64,000 nt of DNA from an uncultured Collinsella sp. (GTDB taxonomy: Bacteria > Actinomycetota > Coriobacteriia > Coriobacteriales > Coriobacteriaceae), in the NCBI GenBank assembly GCA_938023705.1, contig CALJDJ010000081.1:1-64000 (forward strand). The letters run 5' to 3'. Of this stretch, positions 31,270 through 40,291 are shown piece by piece. The notes beneath the pieces are model-generated. The model was not told the origin of the DNA, ran no database searches, and saw nothing but the letters and a program-made list of their open reading frames with translations. The position numbers were made by a program, and so were the translations under genes. The first letter of the stretch is position 1. Every line of letters starts with the position of its first letter.

Positions 31270-33213
31270 TTACTCCTTATTGCGACGGTAGAGGAAGTAA
31301 CCGCCCGCGGAGATGACGGCAACGCCAGCGATGGCGAATGCAGCCACCATGCGGCCATCAAAACGATCGCCAGTGGTGGGCAGGCCGCCCTTGGTGTTCG
31401 TCTTGTTGGTGGTTACCGTGGTCGTGGTGTCCGACTTGCCGGGCTTCTCGGGCTTGGTGGTGGGCTGCTCGGGCTTAGCGGGCTGCTCGGGCTTAGCGGG
31501 CTGCTCGGGGGTACCGGGCTGTTCGGGAGTTCCGGGCTGATCCGGGGTCACCGGGTCGGTGGCAAGAGTGTCCTTGGCATAGGTGATGGACACCTTGAGG
31601 CCGTTGGTCTCAGTGTTCAGGTCGCTCGGGGTGAAGGGCGTGCTGAAATCCTCAGCCTTCAGATAAGCGCGCATCTCCTGGAGAAGGGCCTTGCACTTGA
31701 CGTAGGTGTTCTCAGTGGCAGCCTTGCCGGCCTTGTTTGCCAGGGCGGTGCGGCCCTCAGTGGTGGTCTCGGCCTGCATAGCAGCATCGACCTCAAGGTT
31801 CTGCTCGATGAGCTCGTTCTGGAGAGCGTCGAGGTAGGCGCGAACGCCGGTGCCGAGCTGCTCGCGGTGCTCGTAGCAGAGGGAACTAATGTCCATGAGG
31901 ACGTAGTTGATGGAGTTCTCGGGCTCCTCGTTGTTCACGATGTCCGTCTCTTCGCAGTGATCGTAGGAGACATCCTGATTGCTGAAGTAGGGGCTGACCT
32001 CGGTGAGCAGTGCAGAGTACAGAGGAATAGCGACGGAGTAGGCGGCGCGGGAGAGCATCTCCCACTGAATGGTCGCGATCTCGGGGTCCATGCCCTGACG
32101 GATCTGGAAGAGGTTGGTCTCGGTGCTTCTTTCGGTGCCGATGGCGTAGACACCGTCGGTGTTGGCGTTGAGGCCGGGGACATTTTCGCCGCGGTTGCCA
32201 AATGCACGGATCATCTCAAAGGTGTTCCAGTCGGACTTGCCGGGCTTGAAGAACAGGGGCTGGATCTCGCTGACCATGGCTCCGATTTGGTCGGGGCCTT
32301 TTTCCGGTTTAACCGTGACGATGTCGTAATCCGCACCCTTGGTCAACGGGGCCATGAAGTAATCGCGGCCCTGGACATAGCGAGTCCACTGATGAACGCC
32401 GGAATCGGCGACGCTTTTGCCATAGGTCTTGGCAACGTCGAACTTGCCGTCGGTGTACTCGGCGAAGCCATTTTTCTCGGGCATGGTCTGGATGCCCTCG
32501 GAGTGGAGGCAGTTCTCGGCGTCATCAAGGTTGACATCGTAATTGAGTCCGCCGATGTTGGGGTTGAGTGAGGCGACGTCATCGGCGAGCTTCATGGCGA
32601 TCCACTGGTGGCCGGAAAGTGCGGCAAACAGCCAAGTCTCGTTGCTGTCGGCGATGATAATCTGATCGTTGCCGTTGGCGCCCTGCTCGTCGATGATCTT
32701 GCCGAGGAGTTCGACACCCTCAAGTGCTTTGGCACTTTCGCCTAAGATAACGCTGCCGTAGCTATACTCGCCAATGCCAGTGTCGGTCAGGGGGTCTGCC
32801 TTGGCGGCTTTATCGTTCATGTTGGTGGTCAGCGTTGCGGAGCAGGACACGCCCTTCTCGTTGATGCCTGCCTCAGAGTAGGCATCATAGCGCCCGTGCC
32901 ACTGCGAAGGATGATCGCGCACGTAGCTATAACGATATGTAGTCTTGGTCGACCTGTATGAGAAGTCGGACTCGTCTGAGCCGTAGGTATACCCGGGGGC
33001 ATGCGACGGCTCAATGCCAAAGTGCTTGAGGTAGCGCGGGCCAAAGTCCTCGGCGCGACCATAATATGTGTTGCCGTCGGCTGTTAGGTTTTTGCCCATG
33101 TACATCTGCGTGCAGGCGAGCGCAGATGTCGGCATGGACATGATGGTCGCAGCTCCAAAGGCGAGGCCTATGCCTAGCTTCTTGAGCGCGTTGACGGGGC
33201 GAGTTTTCCTCAT
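31270..33213 (-). CDS. Surface-anchored C69 family dipeptidase
   Basis: This 647-aa exported protein has a signal peptide ending ALA before Cys34. In C69 enzymes cleavage exposes this cysteine as the N-terminal nucleophile, and CTQMYMGKNLTADGNTYYGRAED is the family start. The catalytic domain spans about 34-500, followed by a helical region, a Pro/Glu/Gln/Lys repeat (PGTPEQP and PAKPEQP units), then the sorting signal LPTTG (611-615), a membrane helix and RRNKE. A class of sortase would attach it to the wall, where it can trim di- or oligopeptides for import. Start follows GGGAGGG. Residues before Cys34 do not form a proper lipobox. Confidence 0.88.
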   Translation of the reverse strand: MRKTRPVNALKKLGIGLAFGAATIMSMPTSALACTQMYMGKNLTADGNTYYGRAEDFGPRYLKHFGIEPSHAPGYTYGSDESDFSYRSTKTTYRYSYVRDHPSQWHGRYDAYSEAGINEKGVSCSATLTTNMNDKAAKADPLTDTGIGEYSYGSVILGESAKALEGVELLGKIIDEQGANGNDQIIIADSNETWLFAALSGHQWIAMKLADDVASLNPNIGGLNYDVNLDDAENCLHSEGIQTMPEKNGFAEYTDGKFDVAKTYGKSVADSGVHQWTRYVQGRDYFMAPLTKGADYDIVTVKPEKGPDQIGAMVSEIQPLFFKPGKSDWNTFEMIRAFGNRGENVPGLNANTDGVYAIGTERSTETNLFQIRQGMDPEIATIQWEMLSRAAYSVAIPLYSALLTEVSPYFSNQDVSYDHCEETDIVNNEEPENSINYVLMDISSLCYEHREQLGTGVRAYLDALQNELIEQNLEVDAAMQAETTTEGRTALANKAGKAATENTYVKCKALLQEMRAYLKAEDFSTPFTPSDLNTETNGLKVSITYAKDTLATDPVTPDQPGTPEQPGTPEQPAKPEQPAKPEQPTTKPEKPGKSDTTTTVTTNKTNTKGGLPTTGDRFDGRMVAAFAIAGVAVISAGGYFLYRRNKE

Positions 33214-33232
33214 TTTCCCTCCCAGCGTGCGA

Positions 33233-33256
33233 AAGCCCTCTGTCGCCAGAGGGCTT
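33233..33256. other. Hairpin in the 5' leader of the C69 peptidase gene
   Basis: AAGCCCTCTG (33233-33242) pairs with CAGAGGGCTT (33247-33256) around four bases, 20 nt before the start codon on the minus strand. It lies close to the ribosome binding site, so it may affect translation. The rest of the gap to 33444 is AT-rich and contains a GAACGGT motif near 33352. Confidence 0.5.
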
Positions 33257-33444
33257 CAGCCAATAAAGACACCTCATTAGCGTAACGAACTGGAAACAAT
33301 ATTCATCTATGAAAGAAACTTACTCGATAAGCGTGATGAAATATGCGATGAACGGTTAATCGTACTCAGTTTGCAGCTTTACTTTAATAAAGACGCCCTG
33401 TAATTACTGTAGCCGAATAAAGTAGCTGGGAATGCCCGAAATGA

Positions 33445-33481
33445 AAATCCCCCGCTGTTTGACGAATGCATAAACAGTGGG
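33445..33481 (-). terminator. Terminator of the lipid kinase/mini-protein unit
   Basis: On the minus strand a stem of about 12 bp (33481-33470 with 33460-33449, one C-A mismatch) is followed by ATTTTCATTT. Confidence 0.65.
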
Positions 33482-33519
33482 AGAGTCGATAACTGGATGA
33501 ATATCATACCAATGTGGAT

Positions 33520-33612
33520 TTACTTCTTTCGGCGGTGAATCACGTTGATGGCGTAACCGACGAGCATGGCCAAGACGATGACAATAAAGCCGATCAGGGG
33601 ATTGTCGTTCAT
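33520..33612 (-). CDS. 30-residue single-helix membrane peptide
   Basis: A 30-codon frame lies nine bases after the lipid kinase stop, with TAGGAGG overlapping that stop and standing 5 nt before the ATG at 33612. The peptide begins MNDNPLIGFIVIVLAMLVGY and ends in basic residues (HRRKK), giving one membrane helix with the C-terminus inside. It is too short for usual gene calling. Co-translation with the kinase suggests a membrane partner or small regulator, but a toxin-like peptide cannot be excluded. Confidence 0.65.
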   Translation of the reverse strand: MNDNPLIGFIVIVLAMLVGYAINVIHRRKK

Positions 33613-33621
33613 AGGGTCCTC

Positions 33622-34539
33622 CTATTTTCCGAGCGGGGAGAATTCGTCGACGATGAGGTCGAGGCATTGCGGAAGCGCGCGGGCTCCAAAGACGCCCGAA
33701 TTGCTGGAGATAATCTCGCCATCGAACTGCATGCCCAGTGACGGGGTGCAGGTGATCTTGGCTTCCTTGGTCTGGATGATCTTGAACTGTGGGCGCCCGA
33801 GTACCTTGCCGGCGGGGTCAAGCGCAGCGGTGATCACGGTAGGCAGCAGCTGCACGGTGCGCACGGGTTCGATGACCGCAATGTCGACCATGCCGTCGTT
33901 CATGCGGCAGTTGGGGAACAGGTTGATGTCGTTTTGGATGACCGAGGTGTTGCCGGCCATGCAGCAGATGCCATCGAGCTCCTCGACAATGCCGTCATGC
34001 TCGATGGTAAAGTGCGCCACCGTGGGGTTGGGCGTGGCGAGCGCGGAGAGGAAGTAGGCGATCTCGCCGATGTCGTTTTTGGTAGGGGCGGCCTTCATCA
34101 TGATCTCGGCGTCGAAGCCCGAGCCGGCGATGATGATAAAGCCGTGGCGCCTTTCGTTGCCGTTCTCGTCGAGCCAAAAGAGCTCGCCCATGTCCACTTT
34201 GACCGTGCGACCGGCACGGCAGGCCTTGGCAAGTGCCGCTGCCTCGGGGGCATTACCGATGTTGTTAAAGAACAGGCAGGCTGTGCCGGAGGGGAAGACG
34301 AGCGTGGGGACGCCGCATCCGCGCATTTGGTCGAGTACGTTGGAGACGGTGCCGTCGCCGCCCGAAATCACCACGCGATCAAACTCGCGCACGTCTGCCA
34401 CGGCGTCTTCGGGTTCCATGCCATCGCCGATAAAACGCATCACGACCTCGTCGCCGCCCTGCGCGAGGGCGTGCGTGAATGCGTAGATTTCATCTGAGCT
34501 GGGGCCCGATGCCGGGTTGTGGATGATAAGGCAGCGCAT
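33622..34539 (-). CDS. Diacylglycerol/lipid kinase family protein
   Basis: The 305-aa protein has the DAG-kinase catalytic core: NPASG (8-12), the glycine-rich GGDGTV (60-65), FPSGTACLFFNNIG, and the C-terminal beta domain with MQFDGEII. Such proteins (DgkB/YegS type) phosphorylate diacylglycerol or related lipids at the membrane face and recycle it into phospholipid synthesis. It overlaps no upstream gene and is divergent from RNase D, with a 98-bp gap as shared promoter region. A 30-codon membrane peptide follows in the same transcript. Confidence 0.87.
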   Translation of the reverse strand: MRCLIIHNPASGPSSDEIYAFTHALAQGGDEVVMRFIGDGMEPEDAVADVREFDRVVISGGDGTVSNVLDQMRGCGVPTLVFPSGTACLFFNNIGNAPEAAALAKACRAGRTVKVDMGELFWLDENGNERRHGFIIIAGSGFDAEIMMKAAPTKNDIGEIAYFLSALATPNPTVAHFTIEHDGIVEELDGICCMAGNTSVIQNDINLFPNCRMNDGMVDIAVIEPVRTVQLLPTVITAALDPAGKVLGRPQFKIIQTKEAKITCTPSLGMQFDGEIISSNSGVFGARALPQCLDLIVDEFSPLGK

Positions 34540-34637
34540 ACTTACGTTCCCGTTCTGTGACTAACCGAGTATAGTTGTAAGGCAATGCCGATATCCTACC
34601 CGTGTTTTTCGGGCCTAACCTTATTCGATGGGTTGAT

Positions 34638-35771
34638 ATGTACATTTCCACACATCAGGCTCTACTCGACTTTTGCCAGCGCGCCCGTGAGTTTGACGCG
34701 ATTGCCGTCGATACCGAGTTTTTGCGCGAGCGCACGTTCCATCCGCGCCTGTGTTTGGTTCAGATTGCCACCCCTGCCGAAAGCGTTGCGGTCGACCCTC
34801 TGGTGATCGACGACCTGTCGCCGCTGGCCGAGCTTATGGCCGACGAGAGCGTGATCAAAGTCTTCCACGCCTGCTCGCAGGATATGGAGGTTATGCTCCA
34901 TACCGTGGGCGTGCTGCCGCGTCCGATTTTTGACACGCAGGTGGCCGCCGCCTTTTTGGGCGAACGCCAGCAGATTTCCTACGGCGCGCTCGTGCAGACG
35001 TTTTGCGGCGTCTCGCTGCCCAAGACCGAGTCGCTGACCGACTGGTCGCGTCGCCCGCTGACCGACAAACAGATCGAGTACGCGATCGATGACGTCAAGT
35101 ACCTGATCGTCGCCTATACCGAGATGATGAGCCGCCTGCGCGAGCTGGGCCGCGTGGACTGGGTGCTCGACGAGCTGCGCCCGCTGGCTGACGAGTCGCA
35201 CTATCGCGCCGATCGCCACGAGGCGTTCCGTAAGGTCAAACGCATCAATTCGTGCAGCCGTCACCAGTTGGGCATCGCGCGCGAGCTCGCCGCCTGGCGC
35301 GAGGACCGCGCCGAGCGCCGCAACATCCCGCGCAAGTGGGTCATGTCCGACGATACGCTGCTGGCGCTCGTTAAGCGCAATCCCGTGCGCGTTGAGGAGT
35401 TCCGTAGCATTCGCGGTACCGACCAGTTGGGGGAGCGCGACGTGGACGGCGCGCTCATGGCCATCAAGCGCGGTGCGAGCTGCCCGCACGATCGCCTGCC
35501 GCTCATGGTGCGCGGGCATCGCCAGATCTCTCCGGAGCTGGAGAGCGTGACGGATCTCATGTACGCGCTCATCCGCCTGGTTGCCGAGCGCTCGGGGGTG
35601 GCGACCTCGGTCATTGCCTCGCGCGATGACCTGGCCGATTACATCGAGCATCCTGAGCAAAGCCCCCTGCGCGAAGGCTGGCGTTTTGAGCTTGTGGGTT
35701 CGCGCCTGGACGATCTGCTTTCCGGCAATATGGGGCTCACCGTGAAGGACGGAAAGATTGAGTTGTTATAG
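34638..35771 (+). CDS. rnd: Ribonuclease D
   Basis: This 377-aa 3'-5' exoribonuclease matures tRNA ends. It has the DEDDy exonuclease motifs: VDTEFLRER (Asp25, Glu27), FHACSQDMEVM, and YAIDDVKYL with the tyrosine, followed by one or two HRDC domains (about 205-290, RELAAWREDRAERRNIPRKW). The ATG at 34638 is used, although the ribosome binding site (GGGTTGAT) is weak. It is transcribed alone. Confidence 0.88.
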   Translation: MYISTHQALLDFCQRAREFDAIAVDTEFLRERTFHPRLCLVQIATPAESVAVDPLVIDDLSPLAELMADESVIKVFHACSQDMEVMLHTVGVLPRPIFDTQVAAAFLGERQQISYGALVQTFCGVSLPKTESLTDWSRRPLTDKQIEYAIDDVKYLIVAYTEMMSRLRELGRVDWVLDELRPLADESHYRADRHEAFRKVKRINSCSRHQLGIARELAAWREDRAERRNIPRKWVMSDDTLLALVKRNPVRVEEFRSIRGTDQLGERDVDGALMAIKRGASCPHDRLPLMVRGHRQISPELESVTDLMYALIRLVAERSGVATSVIASRDDLADYIEHPEQSPLREGWRFELVGSRLDDLLSGNMGLTVKDGKIELL

Positions 35772-35835
35772 GGAAGCCTAGTCTGCTGAGTGGGTAGAAT
35801 GCCTCCAACGTGTAACTCGATTTGGAGGAATTCGC

Positions 35836-36540
35836 ATGCCCTATTACTATGGATATGGCTTTGGCATCGACCCGCTGTACCTGCTGGTTGTTCTTGTCTG
35901 CACGGTGCTTGGCCTTGCCGCGCAGAGCTATATCAATTCGACGTACAAGACGTGGTCCAAGGTTCGCTCGGACGGCGACACGGGCGCCAGGGTCGCTCGC
36001 CGCATGCTCGACGCCAACGGCTGCAATGCCGTGGGTATCAAGGGTGTCGCCGGTGAGCTCACTGACCATTACAACCCGCAGGACAACAACCTGTATCTGT
36101 CGGATTCCAACCGTTCGGGCGGCTCGGTCGCAAGCGTTGCTGTCGCTTGTCACGAGGCAGGCCATGCCGCGCAGCGTCAAAGCGGCTATGCCATGATGAA
36201 GGTACGTACCGCCCTCGTGCCGGTCGTCAACTTTACCCAGAACACCTGGACCATCGTGCTGCTCATGGGCCTGTTTATGAACATCGCGGGACTCACGACC
36301 CTCGCGCTGATCTTCTTCTCGTTTAGCGTGCTGTTCCAGCTCGTTACGCTGCCGGTCGAGATTGACGCCAGCCGCCGCGCCGTGGCGTATATCGAGCAGT
36401 CGGGCATGAGCTCCAAACAGGTCAACGGTGCCAAGAAGGTGCTGACGGCCGCCGCGCTTACCTATGTGGCTGCGGCGCTCACCTCGATTATTCAGCTGCT
36501 CTATCTTATGGCTCGCTACAACAGAAACTCCAACCGATAA
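35836..36540 (+). CDS. YugP-type membrane zinc metallopeptidase
   Basis: The 234-aa membrane protein has an N-terminal helix, a cytosolic part with NNLYLSDSNRSGGSVASVAV leading into the zinc motif HEAGH (about 106-110), and three further helices, with EIDASRRA between the last ones. This is the neutral zinc metallopeptidase family (Bacillus YugP). The glutamate in EIDAS is the probable third zinc ligand. The substrate is unknown, with a role in membrane-protein quality control proposed by analogy. Start follows TTGGAGGAATT. Confidence 0.87.
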   Translation: MPYYYGYGFGIDPLYLLVVLVCTVLGLAAQSYINSTYKTWSKVRSDGDTGARVARRMLDANGCNAVGIKGVAGELTDHYNPQDNNLYLSDSNRSGGSVASVAVACHEAGHAAQRQSGYAMMKVRTALVPVVNFTQNTWTIVLLMGLFMNIAGLTTLALIFFSFSVLFQLVTLPVEIDASRRAVAYIEQSGMSSKQVNGAKKVLTAAALTYVAAALTSIIQLLYLMARYNRNSNR

Positions 36541-36556
36541 CAAATTGGGTCGCTGG

Positions 36557-36586
36557 GCGCCGCGGGGATTTGTGTCCCCGCGGCGC
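36557..36586 (+). terminator. Strong GC hairpin after the YugP-type gene
   Basis: A perfect 12-bp stem (36557-36568 with 36575-36586) lies 16 nt after the stop. The downstream bases are not U-rich, so termination may be incomplete. Confidence 0.55.
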
Positions 36587-36655
36587 TGTACTATGTGTTG
36601 GACTTGAATTTGCGCAGGGCCGGAGCCCTTGTGCACGATGACGAAAGGAGGCTGC

Positions 36656-38107
36656 GTGGCAGGCTGGAATCTAACCGGCAATGCCGTTTCCGCCGAGTTC
36701 GACGGTTCGGACGAGCAAGAGCGTAAAGAGCTCAGCGTGAGCCAGGCGGTAGAGATCGCCGCCGGTGCGCTCGATGCCATTCCGCAGCTGAGCGTTCTGG
36801 GCGAGGTCACGGGTTTTCGTGGCCCAAACGCCCGAAGCGGCCACTGCTATTTCCAGATCAAGGACGATTCGGCCGCCGTTGACTGCATCATCTGGAAGGG
36901 CGCCTACCTTAAGCGCACCTTCGACTTGCGCGACGGCATGCAGGTAAGCTTTAAGGGCAGCTTCAATCTCTATAAGGCCACGGGCCGCATGAGCTTTGTC
37001 GCTCGCTCGTTTTCGCTGGCGGGGGAGGGTCTGCTGCGTCAACAAGTGGCGCAACTGGCCGAAAAGCTACGCCGCGAGGGCCTGATGGACGAAGCGCGCA
37101 AGCGCCGCATCCCGGTGTTTTGCTCGCGCGTGGCGGTCGTCACCTCGCTTTCGGGTGCCGTAATCGACGACGTCAAGCGTACATTGCGTCGTCGCAACCC
37201 GCTCGTCGAGCTCGTTTGCGTGGGCGCCAAGGTTCAAGGCGAGGGTGCGCCGGCCGAGCTCATTGAGGGCTTGCGCCGCGCCGCTTCCATTACGCCGGCG
37301 CCCGACTGTATTTTGTTGGTGCGCGGCGGCGGTTCCTTTGAGGACCTCATGACCTTTAATGACGAGGAGCTTGCCCGCGCGGTGGCGGCTTGTCCTGTGC
37401 CCGTGGTGACCGGCATTGGCCATGAGCCCGATACCTCGATTTGCGACATGGTGAGCGACCGACGCGCCTCCACGCCCACGGCGGCGGCAGAATCGGTGGC
37501 GCCGGCTATGACGGAGTTGGCCGATGTGCTCGAGGCGCGCCATCAGCGTCTGGGTGTCGCGATGGCATCGATGATTGGGTCGGCCCAGGTCGACCTGGAG
37601 ATGCTCGATCAGCGCGGTCGCCGTGCCTGGGATACCTATACGGCTCGCTTGGGTGATGCGCTCGATGCCGCTGCGTGTCGCCCGTGCCTCAACGACCCCA
37701 CATTTATGGTCGAGCGTCGCGAATCGGAGCTTGCGCTGACTGCCGATCGCCTGTCGGGCGCCATAGTACGCTCGGTCGGGATATTCCGCTCCAACTTTGA
37801 GCGCTTTCCCGAGCGTCTGGTTGCAAGCACCTCAGGGCTCGACGGCAAACGCCATGCGCTCACGCTTGCGAGTTCCCGTCTGGAGCATCAGGGGCGCACG
37901 ATGCTCAGCAAACCAGCGTCCGACCTGGGCCGTGCAGCGGCTTCGCTCGATGCCCTGTCGCCGCTCAAAGTGCTTGCTCGCGGCTATTCCATCGCGTACA
38001 GCGATGATGGTGTGGCTACGAGTGCCAAGACCTTTAAGCCTGGCGACGCCATTCGCGTGCGCATGGCAGACGGCAACGTGGCAGCAACGGTCGATGCGGT
38101 CGAGTAG
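36656..38107 (+). CDS. xseA: Exodeoxyribonuclease VII large subunit
   Basis: The 483-aa protein has an N-terminal OB fold (about 20-120: LSVLGEVTGFRGPNARSGHCYF) and the ExoVII catalytic region with RIPVFCSRVAVVTSLSGAVIDD, VRGGGSFEDLMTFNDE, GIGHEPDTSICD and the DRRASTPTAAAE motif, then a long helical region and the end ALSPLKVLARGYSI. With XseB it degrades single-stranded DNA to oligonucleotides. I start at GTG 36656 because AAAGGAGG stands five bases before it. xseB follows after 42 nt. Confidence 0.92.
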   Translation: MAGWNLTGNAVSAEFDGSDEQERKELSVSQAVEIAAGALDAIPQLSVLGEVTGFRGPNARSGHCYFQIKDDSAAVDCIIWKGAYLKRTFDLRDGMQVSFKGSFNLYKATGRMSFVARSFSLAGEGLLRQQVAQLAEKLRREGLMDEARKRRIPVFCSRVAVVTSLSGAVIDDVKRTLRRRNPLVELVCVGAKVQGEGAPAELIEGLRRAASITPAPDCILLVRGGGSFEDLMTFNDEELARAVAACPVPVVTGIGHEPDTSICDMVSDRRASTPTAAAESVAPAMTELADVLEARHQRLGVAMASMIGSAQVDLEMLDQRGRRAWDTYTARLGDALDAAACRPCLNDPTFMVERRESELALTADRLSGAIVRSVGIFRSNFERFPERLVASTSGLDGKRHALTLASSRLEHQGRTMLSKPASDLGRAAASLDALSPLKVLARGYSIAYSDDGVATSAKTFKPGDAIRVRMADGNVAATVDAVE

Positions 38108-38149
38108 ACCGCGTTTCGCAGTGATAGACCCTTAGGAAAGGAAACAGAT

Positions 38150-38416
38150 ATGGCAGAGAAGACCCCGGTAGAGCAGCTTACGTACAAGCAGGCCTCGCAA
38201 GAGCTGGAGCTCATCATCCGCAGCCTTGAGTCGGGCGATATGGAGCTCGAGGAGTCGCTCGAGAGCTACACCCGCGGCGTCGAGCTCCTCAAAAGCCTGC
38301 GCACCCGCCTGTCCGATGCCGAGCAGAATGTCTCGGTGCTCCTTAAGGACGTCGACGGCAACGACGTGCTCGCCGACGGCGAGGCCGCCAACACCGATGA
38401 TAACCTTTCGTTCTAA
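38150..38416 (+). CDS. xseB: Exodeoxyribonuclease VII small subunit
   Basis: This 88-aa helical protein has the family pattern LTYKQASQELELIIRSLESG, followed by ELEESLESYTRGVELLKSLR, which forms the helices that wrap the XseA stalk. An acidic tail ends the protein. AGGAAAGGAAAC precedes the ATG. It is encoded directly after xseA, as in most bacteria. Confidence 0.92.
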   Translation: MAEKTPVEQLTYKQASQELELIIRSLESGDMELEESLESYTRGVELLKSLRTRLSDAEQNVSVLLKDVDGNDVLADGEAANTDDNLSF

Positions 38417-38465
38417 GCATCTCGACCAAATATAATTACCTTGGTCTGTAAGAAAGGAACCAGCT

Positions 38466-38801
38466 ATGTGCGATTGCATCTTCTGTAAAATTGCCAACCA
38501 CGAGATCCCCTCGACCGTTGTCTATGAGGACGACCAGGTCATCGCCTTCGACGACCTCAACCCGCAGGCGCCGGTCCACACGCTCGTGATCCCTAAGAAG
38601 CACTACAGCGACATCGCCGACAACGTACCCTCCGAGACCATGGGCGCCATAGCTCACGCCATCCAGGAGGTCGCCAAGGCCAAGGGTCTGGAGGACGGTT
38701 TCCGCGTCATCTCCAACAAGGGCGTCAACGCCGGCCAGACCGTCATGCACTTCCACATGCACGTCCTCGGCGGCAAGAACCTGGGCGAGAACCTCATCTG
38801 A
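38466..38801 (+). CDS. HIT family nucleotide hydrolase (HinT-like)
   Basis: This 111-aa protein has the zinc-site start CDCIFCKIANHEIP and the histidine triad HFHMHVLGG near the C-terminus. HinT enzymes hydrolyse adenosine 5'-monophosphoramidates and related aminoacyl-adenylates. The start follows AAAGGAACCAGCT. It is probably in one transcript with xseAB and ends at the hairpin at 38862-38895. Confidence 0.92.
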   Translation: MCDCIFCKIANHEIPSTVVYEDDQVIAFDDLNPQAPVHTLVIPKKHYSDIADNVPSETMGAIAHAIQEVAKAKGLEDGFRVISNKGVNAGQTVMHFHMHVLGGKNLGENLI

Positions 38802-38861
38802 GGGCCTCTGCTCCGTGCAATGAAGCGGAAGCTCGGGCACCGATAACTTATATATCAACGC

Positions 38862-38895
38862 AATAAACCCGAGCGCGAGGGCGTTTGGGTTTATT
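38862..38895 (+). terminator. Terminator after the HIT gene
   Basis: AATAAACCC pairs with GGGTTTATT, with an inner CGC/GCG, followed by ATTG. It lies 60 nt after the HIT stop and 54 nt before ackA. Confidence 0.65.
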
Positions 38896-38948
38896 ATTGA
38901 AGCGTATGTAACCTGGCGGCGCCACACCGCCTGTTAGTAGGGAGACAC

Positions 38949-40127
38949 ATGAACGTTCTGGTCGTCAACGCAGGATCTTCGACCCTTAAGTATCAGGTCA
39001 TCGATACCAAGTCCCACAAGGTGTCCGCGAAGGGCTCCTGCGAGCGCGTCTGCTTTACCGGCGGCACTTTCACCCACGCTGCCAACGGCTCCAAGAAGGT
39101 GACCGAGAACATCGAGTTCCCCGACCACAAGGTCGCCATCGAGGTCGTCCTGAAGGACCTCGAGGCTAACGGCGTCAAGATCGAGGGCATCGGCCACCGT
39201 ATCGTTCAGGGCGGTTGGTACTTTGGCGATTCCTCCCTCGTCGACGAGGACGTCCTTGCCAAGATCCGCGAGGTCGCTCCGCTCGCCCCACTGCACAACA
39301 ACCCCGAGGCTAACGTTATCGAGTACTGCCTGGAGCAGTATCCCGACCTGCCCAATGTCACGGTCTACGACACTGCTTTCCACTTCAACATGCCCGAGGT
39401 CGCCAAGACCTACGCCCTGCCCAAGGATGTTTGCGACAAGTTGCACATCCGTAAGTACGGCGCCCACGGCACCAGCTACCGTTACATCTCCAAGAAGGTC
39501 GCCGAGATGACCAACGGCGAGGCCCGCAAGGTCGTCGTGTGCCACATCGGCTCCGGCGCCTCCCTGTGCGCCATCGAGGACGGTAAGTGCATGGACACCA
39601 CTATGGGCTTGACGCCGCTCGACGGTGTCATGATGGGCACCCGCTGCGGCTCCATCGACCCAGCTACCGTGTGCTACCTGCAGCGCGAGGGTGGCTACAC
39701 CTTCGACGAGGTCGACGAGATGATGAACAAGAAGTCCGGCCTTTTGGCTGTGACCGGTGGCAAGACCAACGACTGCCGCAACGTCGAGGAGCTCGCTGCC
39801 GCTGGCGACCCCGAGGCTCAGCTCGCCTTCGACATGTTTGTCTACAAGATTGCCGCCAAGGCTGCCGAGATGGCCACTTCTATGTGCGGTATGGACACCC
39901 TGGTCTTTACCGCCGGCATCGGCGAGCACGCTCCGGCCGTCCGCGCCGGCGTTGCCGACCGTCTGGCCTTTATGGGCGCCAAGATGGATCATGCCCGCAA
40001 CGCCCTGCGTGGTGACGGCGCTTGGTGCCTGTCTGCCAAGGATTCCAAGGTCAAGATTTTCGTCATCCCCACGGACGAGGAGTTCATGATCGCTTCCGAC
40101 GTCGAGCGCATCGTCAACGGCAAGTAA
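38949..40127 (+). CDS. ackA: Acetate kinase paralogue with altered active-site motifs
   Basis: The 392-aa protein has the acetate kinase fold: NAGSSTLKYQ at the start, the catalytic-region DTAFHFNMPE, FTAGIGEHAP and a late PTDEEFMIA glutamate. Two usually constant motifs differ from canonical enzymes and from its tandem neighbour: GAHGTSYRY instead of GTSH, and HIGSGAS instead of HLGNGAS. The protein may prefer another acyl group or phosphate donor, or be slower. Codon usage is very biased towards C-ending codons, suggesting strong expression. The start follows AGGGAGACAC. A terminator separates it from the second copy. Confidence 0.88.
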   Translation: MNVLVVNAGSSTLKYQVIDTKSHKVSAKGSCERVCFTGGTFTHAANGSKKVTENIEFPDHKVAIEVVLKDLEANGVKIEGIGHRIVQGGWYFGDSSLVDEDVLAKIREVAPLAPLHNNPEANVIEYCLEQYPDLPNVTVYDTAFHFNMPEVAKTYALPKDVCDKLHIRKYGAHGTSYRYISKKVAEMTNGEARKVVVCHIGSGASLCAIEDGKCMDTTMGLTPLDGVMMGTRCGSIDPATVCYLQREGGYTFDEVDEMMNKKSGLLAVTGGKTNDCRNVEELAAAGDPEAQLAFDMFVYKIAAKAAEMATSMCGMDTLVFTAGIGEHAPAVRAGVADRLAFMGAKMDHARNALRGDGAWCLSAKDSKVKIFVIPTDEEFMIASDVERIVNGK

Positions 40128-40138
40128 TTGCAAGAGGG

Positions 40139-40177
40139 GAGGGGCTGGACGACCGAGCGCCGTTCAGCCCCTCTTTT
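40139..40177 (+). terminator. Terminator after the first acetate kinase gene
   Basis: A 13-bp stem (40139-40151 with 40161-40173, one G-T) is followed by TTTT. Confidence 0.85.
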
Positions 40178-40213
40178 GCGCTCGCTGGTCGATATATCTG
40201 ATAGCTATTTATT

Positions 40214-40228
40214 AAGTTATGATAACTT
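40214..40228. promoter_or_regulatory. 15-bp palindrome before the second acetate kinase gene
   Basis: AAGTTATGATAACTT is a perfect 7-1-7 palindrome in an AT-rich stretch 64 nt before the start codon. It contains TATGAT, a possible -10 box, so a repressor bound here would cover the promoter. No such site precedes the first ackA. Confidence 0.55.
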
Positions 40229-40291
40229 CTTATTAACATGCGGCCGCCTCAAGGGGCCTGTACCGACCGTATTGCATTGCAAAGGAGTCTC

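Noticed and set aside
33211..33213. C69 peptidase as a lipoprotein because a Cys follows the signal peptide
   Set aside because: The residues before Cys34 (Ala at -3, Leu at -2) do not fit a lipobox, and C69 enzymes need this Cys as the free N-terminal nucleophile; the LPTTG signal anchors the other end.
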